From JBCCCJ01 sp039029315 (GTDB lineage: Bacteria; Bacteroidota; Bacteroidia; J057), in assembly GCA_039029315.1 (NCBI GenBank), contig JBCCGK010000162.1:1-18646 (forward strand): a stretch of DNA of 18,646 bases. The letters run 5' to 3'. The notes beneath the pieces were generated by a model. That model searched no databases and had not been told where the DNA came from. It saw only the letters and a list, made by a program, of their open reading frames with translations. The translations under genes were made by a program, and so were the position numbers. Every line of letters starts with the position of its first letter. Positions within the stretch are counted from its first letter, which is position 1. Below, piece after piece: positions 1-7,168 of the stretch.

Positions 1-130
1 AACTTTTTGGCGGCAAAAAGTTGCGTAAAAACCGCCAATCGGATGGTCCGGTGCGCTGCCAAAATTCTAAGCCCAACTCACAAATCCACCCCAGTTTACC
101 GAATTTTGGGGGCCAGCTCGCCTAAACTGG
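1..130. repeat. Inverted-repeat-rich non-coding segment at left edge
   Basis: Four exact inverted-repeat pairs lie in 130 bases. Bases 1-9 (aactttttg) pair with 14-22 over a 4-nt loop. Bases 7-13 (ttggcgg) pair with 32-38, so this pairing competes with the first. Bases 59-67 (ccaaaattc) pair with 101-109. Bases 91-98 (ccagttta) pair with 123-130, interlocked with the third pair in a pseudoknot-like topology. No convincing coding frame runs through it. It could be the end of an interspersed repeat, a mobile-element remnant or a structured RNA. The window begins inside or exactly at the feature, so its left limit is unknown. Confidence 0.4.
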
Positions 131-484
131 TAAAAGTGTACAGTAAAGAAATTTGAATCCCCATTTTGGCCAAAGTCAAACTTAGTCAAACAGGTATATT
201 TTTAAATTCTCTCTTGTACACCTTGAACCATCCGGGTGAGTTGATCCCAAAATTCGACAAACTGGGGAGATATCGAAGTATTGAGGGTAAGGTTTTTGGG
301 GACGCTTGCCATCAAAAAGTCACAACAAGAAAACCAAAGGAGTTGAAAAGAACGTGGGAGTCAAAAACATGCTGAAGCATCCCTCAACGATGCCAAAGAA
401 TCCAAAATTCTTGAAGATTCTGTAGGAAAAACCCCTACATTTATCAGGAGTGTCAAGATATACAACAAAGAATTCCCCCTATTT
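131..484. other. Non-coding stretch upstream of the ATP-grasp gene
   Basis: No recognisable gene. A 69-codon TTG-started frame at 166-375 matches no family I know and is probably chance. The frame of the downstream ATP-grasp gene is free of stops back to about 347 but has no ATG, GTG or TTG before 485. It reads like plausible coding sequence (for example TPTFIRSVKIYNKEFPLF just before the Met), so it may be a remnant of a longer or broken gene. A small hairpin (tgtagg 421-426 with cctaca 434-439) is present. No clear TAnnTTTG promoter box was found. Confidence 0.35.
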
Positions 485-1447
485 ATGAAGAACAAAGACA
501 GGAACCTTGTGTTAATGATTGATGAAATCGCCGTCAAACATCAGATTGACGTACAGAAATTCTCTCACGATTGGATTATCAGATTACAGAAAGGGACGCA
601 AATTCGCCATATTTTTGGGTACAATTTTCCCAACAACTCCTCCACAGCTCAGATGATCGCCAATGACAAAAGTGCTACCAGTGAGTTACTGCAAGCCTCT
701 GGCGTTCCGGTTGTTGAACACAAACTGTTTTTGAATCCCAAACTTGACAAATATGTGGGACAAAACGGGAACTGGCATTCCATTCTTGAATATTTTCAAC
801 AACACCATGAAAAAGTCGTCTGCAAAGCTGTTTCCGGAACCGGGGGAAATGATGTATTCTTGGTTCGCACGCAAATTGAACTGGAACAATCCATTCAATT
901 CCTCTTTTCCAAATACAGATCCATTTCGCTCTCTCCCTTTGTGAACATACGCAAAGAGTACAGGGCCATCAGCTTGAATCAGCAGGTAGAATTGTTGTAT
1001 CAGAAAAACATTCAGACATTATTGGGCAATGGCTCCGATTCGGTCTTGGACTTGATCAGAAACAATTTCGCGATTGAGGAACTCTCCTCCTTGCTTGACG
1101 GATTTTCAGATAAATGTGAAAAGGAATTGGGGTATATCCCTGAAGAGGGGGAAGAAGTATCTCTGAATTGGAAGAGTAATTTGGGACATGGTGCCAAGCC
1201 GATCATTTTGTCAGACACCGACCCAAAAAGTCATCTCCTCACCCAACTTGCCGAAGACTGTGCCAGGGTTCTGAATATCCAATTCGCTTCGGTTGATATC
1301 GTAGAGACCAGCGAAGGAGAATTTCTGATCCTCGAAGTCAACTCTGGAGTTATGGTTGAGAATTTCGTTCGAATCCTTCCCGAAAAGTACTCCTTCATCA
1401 AGGGAATTTATGAAAAGGCCATCCTCTCCTTATTTGCAGATGACTGA
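485..1447 (+). CDS. Stand-alone ATP-grasp ligase, cyanophycin synthetase/RimK-like
   Basis: A 320-residue ATP-grasp protein. Members of this fold join a carboxylate to an amine or thiol through an acyl-phosphate made with ATP. The N-terminal region has FSHDW and HIFGYNFPNNS, typical of a family of small proteins resembling the cyanophycin synthetase ligase domain. K114 followed by the glycine-rich loop SGTGGND (117-123) is the ATP lysine and flexible loop. SPFVNIRKEYRAI and LNWKSNLGHGAKP follow in the order of the fold. D271, E284 and N286 (DIV...LEVN) fit the magnesium ligands. The Met at 485 puts FSHDW about 25 residues in, as I expect for the family, although the frame is open further upstream. 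There is no cyanophycin synthetase Mur-ligase domain and no neighbouring peptide gene, so substrate and product are unknown. Confidence 0.85.
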   Translation: MKNKDRNLVLMIDEIAVKHQIDVQKFSHDWIIRLQKGTQIRHIFGYNFPNNSSTAQMIANDKSATSELLQASGVPVVEHKLFLNPKLDKYVGQNGNWHSILEYFQQHHEKVVCKAVSGTGGNDVFLVRTQIELEQSIQFLFSKYRSISLSPFVNIRKEYRAISLNQQVELLYQKNIQTLLGNGSDSVLDLIRNNFAIEELSSLLDGFSDKCEKELGYIPEEGEEVSLNWKSNLGHGAKPIILSDTDPKSHLLTQLAEDCARVLNIQFASVDIVETSEGEFLILEVNSGVMVENFVRILPEKYSFIKGIYEKAILSLFADD

Positions 1448-1632
1448 TCGCTTGATGATCTGCGGGACACCTTCCCCTCATGAAGATGTACGAGAAGATC
1501 CAGGATATTGGAAACACAAAATTCGGCATTCACAAAAAGTTATCCTATTTTCATAGGACTCATCACCCCCTGCCAACCTCAGCGCCTGCCTAGATATATT
1601 CATATATTTTCACACCCTAGAATCGCAACATC

Positions 1633-1959
1633 ATGACCTGGAAAGAACAATTAGCCATCTATGATGCATTGATTTCCAAATGCGACAGATTTGAGAGAAA
1701 AGGCAAGACGATGCCGTACACCTCTGCCAACGGATATATGTTTTCTCTCTTGAACAAAGCTGGCGAAATAGGAATCAGGTTTTCGAAAGAAGTTCAGCAG
1801 ACCTATATGAAAGAGTGGGAAAGCACGCTCTTCCAATCTTACAATTCCATTATGCATGGCTATGTCTTGATCCCGGAATCCATGCTGGAAGACCTGGATC
1901 AGTTGGCCAGCTATCTGAATGAAAGTTATGATTATGTTATGACGCTTGAACCCAAATGA
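1633..1959 (+). CDS. Small conserved hypothetical protein, TfoX_N-like fold possible
   Basis: A 108-residue soluble protein with no signal peptide or membrane segment. It begins MTWKEQLAIYDALI and has a central KGKTMPYTSANGYMF, then GEIGIRFSKE, and ends in YDYVMTLEPK. The strand order (a 'show me the surface' MF..L..K.GE.GIRFS core followed by a helix pair) resembles the TfoX/Sxy N-terminal domain seen in many small Bacteroidota proteins, but the match is by eye and no catalytic residue stands out. Upstream is 185 bp of non-coding DNA with a small perfect hairpin (tcctat 1543-1548, atagga 1553-1558). It seems to be its own transcription unit. Function unknown. Confidence 0.7.
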   Translation: MTWKEQLAIYDALISKCDRFERKGKTMPYTSANGYMFSLLNKAGEIGIRFSKEVQQTYMKEWESTLFQSYNSIMHGYVLIPESMLEDLDQLASYLNESYDYVMTLEPK

Positions 1960-1974
1960 GTTCAGAATAATATA

Positions 1975-2035
1975 GCGATTGTTTGAAAAGAATCGCGTTA
2001 TTGCTTCCCCTTGATACCAACATCAATCGGGGAAG
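1975..2035 (+). promoter_or_regulatory. Two tandem stem-loops in the leader of the oxygenase gene
   Basis: The first stem is gcgatt (1975-1980) with aatcgc (1991-1996) over a 10-nt loop. The second is cttcccc-ttgat (2004-2015) with atcaa-tc-ggggaag (2022-2035), giving 12 base pairs with a 2-nt bulge and a 6-nt loop. Neither is followed by a T-run, so they are poor intrinsic terminators. The second ends 11 nt before the ATG at 2047 and could affect translation of the oxygenase, or could be the end of the preceding transcript. Confidence 0.4.
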
Positions 2036-2046
2036 ATTGACTAACT

Positions 2047-2670
2047 ATGGACAAAGATGAGGAAACCCGACAAGATCAAATCCAGTTTGAACACTTAATT
2101 CAAGGGCTTATCCATCAGAAGTTTGGCTGCTGTGATGATTTCATGGACACTACAGTTGTAGCTGGCTTGCGAAATAATATTCGACAGTTGAGAGACTCAG
2201 GAAGCATGCAATCTGCCGGATTCGGCAAAAAATTGGATTATCAAAAGAATTCTTCAATCAGAGGCGATAAAATTCGATGGATTGAAGCAGATAGTCAGGA
2301 CACATTTGAAGAGGTGTACTTGAAGAAGATTGGAAATTTTATCCGGTATTTGAATGAAACTTGTTATACCTCCATCAATAGCTTTGAATCTCATTATGCA
2401 AGTTATGAGCAAGAGAGCTTTTATAAGAGGCATCGGGATCAATTTCATCATGACAAAGGCCGCAAATACTCCATCGTCCTGTATTTGAATGAGAATTGGC
2501 AACAGGAAGATGCAGGCTTGCTGTCCTTGTATCCCTCAGCAAGCACCCAAGTAGATATTGCCCCTATTGGTGGTAGAATGGTGTTTTTTAAAAGCGATGA
2601 AATGGAGCATGAAGTGCACCCATCCTTCACACGGAACCGAATCAGCATAGCTGGATGGTTGAAAAGTTAA
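2047..2670 (+). CDS. 2OG-Fe(II) dioxygenase, SM-20/prolyl hydroxylase type
   Basis: A 207-residue iron- and 2-oxoglutarate-dependent dioxygenase of the family that includes SM-20/EGL-9 and prolyl 4-hydroxylases. These enzymes hydroxylate an unactivated C-H bond while converting 2-oxoglutarate to succinate and CO2. The double-stranded beta-helix is evident: H129-x-D131 (YKRHRDQF) and distal H188 (MEHEV) are the iron triad, and R198 ten residues later (RNRISIAGW) is the expected 2OG-binding arginine. YSIVLYLNENW and GLLSLY are the usual core strands. There is no signal peptide, so it should be cytoplasmic. The substrate cannot be read from the sequence. Length is normal and all key residues are present. 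No partner gene adjoins it. Confidence 0.88.
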   Translation: MDKDEETRQDQIQFEHLIQGLIHQKFGCCDDFMDTTVVAGLRNNIRQLRDSGSMQSAGFGKKLDYQKNSSIRGDKIRWIEADSQDTFEEVYLKKIGNFIRYLNETCYTSINSFESHYASYEQESFYKRHRDQFHHDKGRKYSIVLYLNENWQQEDAGLLSLYPSASTQVDIAPIGGRMVFFKSDEMEHEVHPSFTRNRISIAGWLKS

Positions 2671-2754
2671 GAGCCATCAATCTCTCCTGAGACAAGTGAT
2701 GATTGCCACAACTGGAGTTTGTCTCCCCTTTTTCTCCAGTAAGTGTTCAACTAA

Positions 2755-2948
2755 ATATACTCATCTCCTGTCAGACACATGTACCGCCAAATTCCATTCC
2801 AGGGATTCCTACAAAATGGAATGTTGCCTGGGGTTGCCGTCTTAGTTCAGGAAAATGGAAAAAGATGTGCACACAGGAGTCTTTCATTCATTGGGATACT
2901 GCAAGCTATGAAGTCTCCAATATGTAGTACCCCCAAAAAAAGTAGAAC
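2755..2948 (+). pseudogene. Possible decayed serine beta-lactamase-like (class C) fragment
   Basis: The frame that contains ATG 2779 reads GFLQNGMLPGVAVLVQENGK, which closely resembles the start of serine hydrolases of the beta-lactamase/PBP class C family (typically a helix, then PGVAVLV.NGK). After it only scattered similarity remains (HRS.....LQAMKSPI, where a GFGYADLE..PI strand would be expected), and the frame ends in a stop before the SxxK active-site motif. The rest of the domain is absent. This would make it a remnant of an old gene. Chance similarity of a 15-residue match is possible, so confidence is low. Confidence 0.25.
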
Positions 2949-3488
2949 ATGCACGTTTTCCAATTGAACCCACTTACTCATTCTTATGTGTGGAAATTCT
3001 TCCTAATCACACTTGTCGTCATTTCCTCCTGTAAACCTTCTTCCCCTCCTGATACAGATGAGAGGAGAAAATTAAGAGAAAACCTGACGGACACCACCTC
3101 TCAATTGAATCCGCAGAATCAGCAAGCAAATCCGCAAATGCTATGGCGTTTAGAATTCAATCCAGAGACCAGACAATCCGAAGCCATCAGAAATTACGAA
3201 CTTGATCCTGATACCCTTACCGTGGAGAGAATTGTTTCTACTGCCAACTCTGCCTACCCACAGGTCAAAATTGAATATGTGGCAAGACGGCAAGACACGA
3301 TTTTTATGCGAATTCCAGTCAGTGAGCATCTGACGCAAAGAATGGGAACCACAGGTGCCCAGGAGTATATGGTGAGTCTGACTTTTTCGTTGACCGAATT
3401 ACCCAATGTGAGATATGTAAGCTATGACATGGAAGAAGGCGATCATATGGGGCCAGGCACATTTTCAAGGCAGTCAGTTCTGTATTGA
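2949..3488 (+). CDS. Conserved hypothetical lipoprotein
   Basis: A 179-residue protein with an N-terminal hydrophobic stretch (about 15-26) ending in VISSC, a lipobox with lipidated Cys28, so it is probably anchored in the membrane facing the periplasm. A low-complexity hydrophilic linker (about 30-62, with many N, Q and P) follows. The C-terminal domain contains IEYVARRQDTIFMRIPVSEHLTQRMGTTGA, then alternating strands LTFSLTEL and YVSYDMEEGDHMGPG. The 'RIP.SE.LTQ.MG..GA' region recalls small Bacteroidota proteins with a GerMN-like fold, but I cannot assign a function. A later Met is unlikely because the signal peptide needs this start. It is separated from the next gene by 77 bp. Confidence 0.75.
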   Translation: MHVFQLNPLTHSYVWKFFLITLVVISSCKPSSPPDTDERRKLRENLTDTTSQLNPQNQQANPQMLWRLEFNPETRQSEAIRNYELDPDTLTVERIVSTANSAYPQVKIEYVARRQDTIFMRIPVSEHLTQRMGTTGAQEYMVSLTFSLTELPNVRYVSYDMEEGDHMGPGTFSRQSVLY

Positions 3489-3535
3489 AAAAAAAGACCC
3501 AAATCCACTGACATAGGGTTGTCATCCCAGAGGGG

Positions 3536-3543
3536 TATGTTTG
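3536..3543 (+). promoter_or_regulatory. Candidate Bacteroidota -7 box (TATGTTTG)
   Basis: TATGTTTG fits TAnnTTTG exactly and lies 22 nt before the start codon at 3566 of the GyrI-like gene. No good TTTG -33 box is seen at the right distance, so the promoter assignment is tentative. Confidence 0.35.
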
Positions 3544-3565
3544 ACAAAATCAATATGCTTAACAG

Positions 3566-4201
3566 ATGACATCAACAAAACATGAATGGCGAAAACAGGA
3601 GAAAGCTCTCTATTTGCCAAAGAACAAGCCAGAAATCATCCATGTGCCAGCATTTCAATTTGTCACCATCACTGGGGAAGGCAATCCCAATAGCGAAGGA
3701 TTTGCCGATTACATCACGGCCTTGTATTCGGTTTCCTATGCCATCAAAATGACGCTCAAAAAACTGAGCTCTCCTCCACCAGGATATGTGGACTATACCG
3801 TATATCCGCTGGAAGGAGTGTGGGACTTGAATGAGGAAGCGAAGAAGCACTTCAATGGAACCTTGAACAAGGACGATTTTGTATTCCATCTGATGATCAG
3901 ACAGCCCGATTTTGTAGAGGATTCCTTTTTTCAGGAAATGATCGCCCTCACCAAAAAGAAAAAACCGCATCCCTTGCTCGATCAACTTGTTTTTGAGACC
4001 ATAGAAGAAAAAAGATGTGTACAGATCCTACACCTCGGAAGCTATGATGATGAGCCGGCTAGTTTTCAGCGCATGGAAGAATTCGCAGAAAAAGAAGGCG
4101 TAAAACGTTTATCAAAGGTTCACCGTGAGATTTATCTCAGTGATTTTCGGAAGGTACCACCAGAAAAATTGAAGACAGTCCTGAGATTCCAGATCGCATA
4201 A
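3566..4201 (+). CDS. GyrI-like small-molecule-binding domain protein
   Basis: A 211-residue single-domain protein of the GyrI-like/SOUL-type fold, which binds small hydrophobic or cationic molecules in related transcription factors (the BmrR C-terminus) and inhibits gyrase in E. coli SbmC. The family pattern is clear: KHEWRKQEKALYLPKNKPEIIHVP, FQFVTITGEGNPNSEGF, YTVYPLEGVWDL, FVFHLMIRQPDFV, then LHLGSYDDEPASF..MEEF and VHREIYLSDFRKVPPEKLKTVLRF. It has no DNA-binding domain, so it acts alone. A TAnnTTTG box lies just upstream. It is convergent with the LytTR gene, with only 58 bp between the stop codons. The ligand is unknown, and assigning it to gyrase inhibition would be unsupported. Confidence 0.85.
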   Translation: MTSTKHEWRKQEKALYLPKNKPEIIHVPAFQFVTITGEGNPNSEGFADYITALYSVSYAIKMTLKKLSSPPPGYVDYTVYPLEGVWDLNEEAKKHFNGTLNKDDFVFHLMIRQPDFVEDSFFQEMIALTKKKKPHPLLDQLVFETIEEKRCVQILHLGSYDDEPASFQRMEEFAEKEGVKRLSKVHREIYLSDFRKVPPEKLKTVLRFQIA

Positions 4202-4259
4202 TGTCTCGGACTGATAGCCTCCTCTTTGGGTGACATATGTGTCTGATCATGCCACTCCC

Positions 4260-4949
4260 CTATCGCAGCCGCTTCAGATTGTTTCGATACGTCTGTCCGA
4301 TCGGGACTTCATGTGTACCGAGCCGGATGCGATTGCCTTCAATGGTTTTGATCCGCTGAATGGAAACAATGAAAGACTTATGAACCCTGATAAATGCCTC
4401 CGTGGGGAGCATGGCTTCAAGAGAAGAGATCTTTTCATGGCTCAGGATCATCTCTTCAAGCAGATGGATTTTTGTGTAATTGCCATAGGCTTCAATGAAC
4501 AGAATATCATTCGGATGGATTTGATGGACTTTTTTGTCCCCTTTCAAAAACAAGCCTTTTTGTTCTGTAGGGGGAACTCCTTCAGCCTGGATGATTTGAC
4601 TCGGGCCGATCGTCTTGTTGACCGCCTTGACAAAGCGTTCAAAGGAAAATGGCTTGAGGAGATAATCTGAGATATTGAGTTCATAGCCTTCCAAAGCAAA
4701 TTCCTGGTAGGCAGAGGTCACAATGACCTTAGGAGGATTCACCATTGTCTTTAATAATCCAAAGCCGGAGAGTTTGGGCATTTGGATGTCCAAAAAGATC
4801 AGATCAGCATGTGTATGACTGAACAGCTCCATCGCTTCAAATGCGTTGTAGCAATTCCCAATTTTGTGCAGATAGGGGAGCGCTTCACAGTAGCCTTCAA
4901 TGATTCGGTGAGCAATAGGTTCATCGTCTATGATACAGTAAGAGGTCAT
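4260..4949 (-). CDS. LytTR-family response regulator
   Basis: A 229-residue two-domain regulator. The receiver domain (1-115) has the acidic pair D8/D9, phosphoacceptor D54 (LIFLDIQMPKLSG), T78 and K99 (DYLLKPF), all intact. A short linker leads to a C-terminal LytTR DNA-binding domain (about 130-229), shown by GDKKVHQIHPNDILFIEA, NYTKIH and AFIRVHKSFIV. LytTR proteins bind pairs of 9-bp direct repeats spaced about two helical turns apart. Its ATG overlaps the stop of the upstream kinase gene by four bases (ATGA), so the two are co-transcribed and probably translationally coupled. The likely target is the control region at 6068-6291 next to the kinase and the divergent ABC operon. Confidence 0.95.
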   Translation of the reverse strand: MTSYCIIDDEPIAHRIIEGYCEALPYLHKIGNCYNAFEAMELFSHTHADLIFLDIQMPKLSGFGLLKTMVNPPKVIVTSAYQEFALEGYELNISDYLLKPFSFERFVKAVNKTIGPSQIIQAEGVPPTEQKGLFLKGDKKVHQIHPNDILFIEAYGNYTKIHLLEEMILSHEKISSLEAMLPTEAFIRVHKSFIVSIQRIKTIEGNRIRLGTHEVPIGQTYRNNLKRLR

Positions 4950-6067
4950 GAGGATCGGATGCTTAGGCGAGCAGTGTAAACAGATGAATGTTCTTCAAGT
5001 AGGAGTTCGTGCTGCTTGGGATAGATATGATGAAGGCGCTTGTTGAGATTGATCAATCCAATGCCTTCTGCTTTCATGTTCTGGCTTTGATCGAAATTAT
5101 TCTCAATGGCAAAAACGAGTTCTTCTTTTGAGCTGTGCAAGCTCATGTGAATGTATGCCCCTTCAGTAAGGGATTCAGCCCCGTGTTTGAAAGCGTTTTC
5201 CAGTAAGATGATGAACAACAAAGGAGCCACCTGCCAATCATTCGATCCTTGAATGTCAAATCTGATATCGACCTGATTCTGATAGCGGATTCTGTGCAGC
5301 TCAATATAATTTTCCAGATATACGATCTCCTTCTTAAGTGGCACCCATTCTTCTTTGCCTTCATAAATCGTGTAGCGCATCATCTCCGACAAAGTCAAAA
5401 TGACTGCTGGAGCCTGATCTGATTTTTCTACAGCCAATCCATATAGATTATTCAGGGTGTTGAAAAAAAAATGTGGATTGATCTGGCTTTTTAGCAAGGC
5501 CAGTTCAGCTTTTGCCTTATCAGCTTGGAGACTTCTCAGCCACCGCCATTGCTCATAGAACCACAATCCAATCAAAACAGGAATTGGAACCAACAGAAAG
5601 CTAACGACATTTTCCTGATGACTCTCAAAATAATCTGCTCGCATTCTGAAGACCAGGAAATAAGAGAAGAGTACGGCGTAGACGGACAGAATGGCTATTT
5701 TATATTTTTGAAAAAATCGAGGCAACACCAAATAAGCAAGCCCCAACCAAAAAATGATGATAAGTGGGAAGGTGATCGGGTTATCGGGAATTCCCCACAG
5801 GCTATCGATAATTGTCGCCACCAACAGCAACAACAGCAAGCCCAGCATATTGTACACCACCTTCTTGTTCTTCCTGAAATAGGGAATTTTGTAAATCAAC
5901 AAGGAAAAGAATAGCCACCAAAAGGTAAAAATCCCAAGATTCTCCAACCAGGATGAGAAATTGATTCTGACAAACCCAATTCCAGCCAGCAAAGAAACAA
6001 TGAGGACTGTCGCGATTGCTCCCAAAAGGAGTGGTTTGACATATTTGGACAGAGAATGAAGGTTCAT
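4946..6067 (-). CDS. LytS-type membrane sensor histidine kinase
   Basis: A 373-residue sensor kinase. Six hydrophobic segments (about 12-33, 44-61, 71-88, 98-116, 122-140 and 154-171) form the membrane sensor with only short loops, so the signal is probably sensed in or near the membrane. A short helix (172-192) leads to the His_kinase domain: H199 in QINPHFFFNTLNN is the phosphoacceptor, and LLENAFKHG is the N-box of the ATPase domain. GIGLINLNKRLHHIY is a G-box typical of LytS/YehU-type kinases. It overlaps its response regulator by ATGA. The start at 6067 lies 4 nt from a TAATTTTG box, so the transcript may be leaderless. The ligand is unknown, but divergence from an ABC/peptidase operon suggests a link to envelope stress or a peptide. 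Confidence 0.94.
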   Translation of the reverse strand: MNLHSLSKYVKPLLLGAIATVLIVSLLAGIGFVRINFSSWLENLGIFTFWWLFFSLLIYKIPYFRKNKKVVYNMLGLLLLLLVATIIDSLWGIPDNPITFPLIIIFWLGLAYLVLPRFFQKYKIAILSVYAVLFSYFLVFRMRADYFESHQENVVSFLLVPIPVLIGLWFYEQWRWLRSLQADKAKAELALLKSQINPHFFFNTLNNLYGLAVEKSDQAPAVILTLSEMMRYTIYEGKEEWVPLKKEIVYLENYIELHRIRYQNQVDIRFDIQGSNDWQVAPLLFIILLENAFKHGAESLTEGAYIHMSLHSSKEELVFAIENNFDQSQNMKAEGIGLINLNKRLHHIYPKQHELLLEEHSSVYTARLSIRSS

Positions 6068-6071
6068 TCAA

Positions 6072-6102
6072 CAAAATTAAGCATCCCTTGCCTCTGATCA
6101 AT
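6072..6102 (-). promoter_or_regulatory. Candidate promoter of the kinase-regulator operon
   Basis: On the minus strand TAATTTTG (6079 down to 6072) matches the TAnnTTTG -7 box, and ATTG (6102 to 6099) sits 19 nt upstream, where the -33 box is expected. The start site would fall at about 6066-6068, at the A of the kinase ATG (6067), so the mRNA may be leaderless. Confidence 0.45.
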
Positions 6103-6108
6103 TCTTTG

Positions 6109-6137
6109 TGACCAACTTCTCCAATTTGATGTCCAAC
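6109..6137 (-). promoter_or_regulatory. Candidate LytTR operator (direct repeats 21 bp apart)
   Basis: TGaCCAAC (6109-6116) and TGtCCAAC (6130-6137) are direct repeats exactly 21 bp apart. On the minus strand they read GTTGGaCA and GTTGGtCA, containing the GTT core of LytTR sites; the second (gaaGTTGGT) fits the general LytTR consensus well, the first only partly. They lie just upstream of the -33 box of the kinase promoter, a normal place for an activator site, and could also reach the divergent ABC promoter. Assignment is inference from spacing and position. Confidence 0.45.
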
Positions 6138-6216
6138 CCTCTTATTTTTTTACCCAATCCAATACGAGACCAATCATATACGGTATGGCCCTGCTTTGCT
6201 AGCGTTGATCCTGAAG

Positions 6217-6249
6217 ATTGGGCGAGAATATGAATGGCTGCTATGTTTG
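6217..6249 (+). promoter_or_regulatory. Candidate promoter of the ABC/peptidase operon
   Basis: TATGTTTG (6242-6249) matches TAnnTTTG exactly, and ATTG (6217-6220) lies 21 nt upstream as a weak -33 box. The expected transcript start (about 6254) gives a leader of some 37 nt before ATG 6292. It is divergent from the kinase promoter. Confidence 0.5.
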
Positions 6250-6291
6250 GACGATCCTCCATAACAGAGAGGGACATCTTGATCCATTCTT

Positions 6292-7164
6292 ATGAACCAA
6301 TTAGTGATAGAAGGGGTATCGAAGATCTACCCCAATGGCGTACAAGCCTTAAGCAATATTTCCCTCACCCTAACCAATGGAATGTTTGGTTTGTTGGGGC
6401 CAAATGGAGCAGGCAAATCTACCTTGATGCGAACGATTGCAGCCTTGCAGGCCCCTTCTTCAGGGAGAATCCTATTCAATGGTGTCAACATCCAGGAACA
6501 GCCAGATGTGATCCGGCAACATTTGGGCTACTTGCCACAGGAATTCGGGGTATATCCCAAAATCAGTGCGCAGCAACTCCTGGATCATATTGCTGTCCTG
6601 AAAGGCATACTCAACAAAAAGGAGCGAAGAGAACAAGTTGCCGCTTTGTTGCAGCAAGTGAATCTATACCGGCATCGCAAGAAATCTGTCTACCGCTTTT
6701 CGGGTGGAATGCGCCAACGGTTTGGCATTGCCCAGGCGTTATTGGGAACTCCTCGTATCATCATTGTTGATGAACCAACTGCAGGATTAGATCCGGAAGA
6801 GAGACATCGCTTTCTCAACTTGCTCAGCGAAATCGGCGAACATGTCATTGTGATTCTGTCTACACACATCGTGGAAGATGTTCGGGGCTTATGTGCCAAT
6901 ATGGCCATATTGGGAGAGGGAGAACTAAAGGTGGTCGGCAATCCCGCTTCGCTGACCTCTGAGCTGGAAGGCAAAATCTGGACAAAAACCATCACAAGAG
7001 CTGAGGTGGAACACTATCGCCAGCAATATTCAGTCCTCTCGACTCGATTGCATGCAGGCAACACCCAAATCCAAATCATTGCCTCCGACAAACCCGAAAT
7101 CGGATTCGAGTCACACGCACCTGATTTGGAAAGCCTTTACTTTTCTACCCTTCTACATTCCTAG
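6292..7164 (+). CDS. ABC transporter ATP-binding protein
   Basis: A 290-residue ABC ATPase that powers the membrane protein encoded next. Walker A is GPNGAGKST (36-44), the Q-loop is YLPQEFG, the signature is FSGGMRQR (136-143), Walker B is IIIVDEPTAGLDP with D160 and E161, and the switch His is H192 (LSTH). All are intact, so it should hydrolyse ATP. The C-terminal 60 or so residues are an extra regulatory stretch usual in the CcmA/drug-exporter subfamily. The next gene starts 4 nt after the stop, so they form one operon. The ATG lacks a Shine-Dalgarno sequence, as is normal here. It most resembles ATPases that accompany Bacteroidota ABC-2/M1 peptidase fusions. The transported molecule is unknown. 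Confidence 0.95.
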   Translation: MNQLVIEGVSKIYPNGVQALSNISLTLTNGMFGLLGPNGAGKSTLMRTIAALQAPSSGRILFNGVNIQEQPDVIRQHLGYLPQEFGVYPKISAQQLLDHIAVLKGILNKKERREQVAALLQQVNLYRHRKKSVYRFSGGMRQRFGIAQALLGTPRIIIVDEPTAGLDPEERHRFLNLLSEIGEHVIVILSTHIVEDVRGLCANMAILGEGELKVVGNPASLTSELEGKIWTKTITRAEVEHYRQQYSVLSTRLHAGNTQIQIIASDKPEIGFESHAPDLESLYFSTLLHS

Positions 7165-7168
7165 TTCT

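Noticed and set aside
166..375. 69-codon frame starting at TTG
   Set aside because: No family resemblance, non-ATG start, overlaps a repeat-rich non-coding area; probably chance.
3572..3985. 137-codon minus-strand frame
   Set aside because: Lies wholly inside the well-supported GyrI-like gene; shadow of its codon pattern.
4202..4259. Possible bidirectional terminator between convergent genes
   Set aside because: Only an 8-bp palindrome (acatatgt) without a T-run; not enough for a terminator.
7052..7168. Upstream in-frame extension of the permease-peptidase
   Set aside because: It overlaps the end of the ATPase gene and adds a hydrophilic tail before the membrane domain; ATG 7169 fits operon spacing better.
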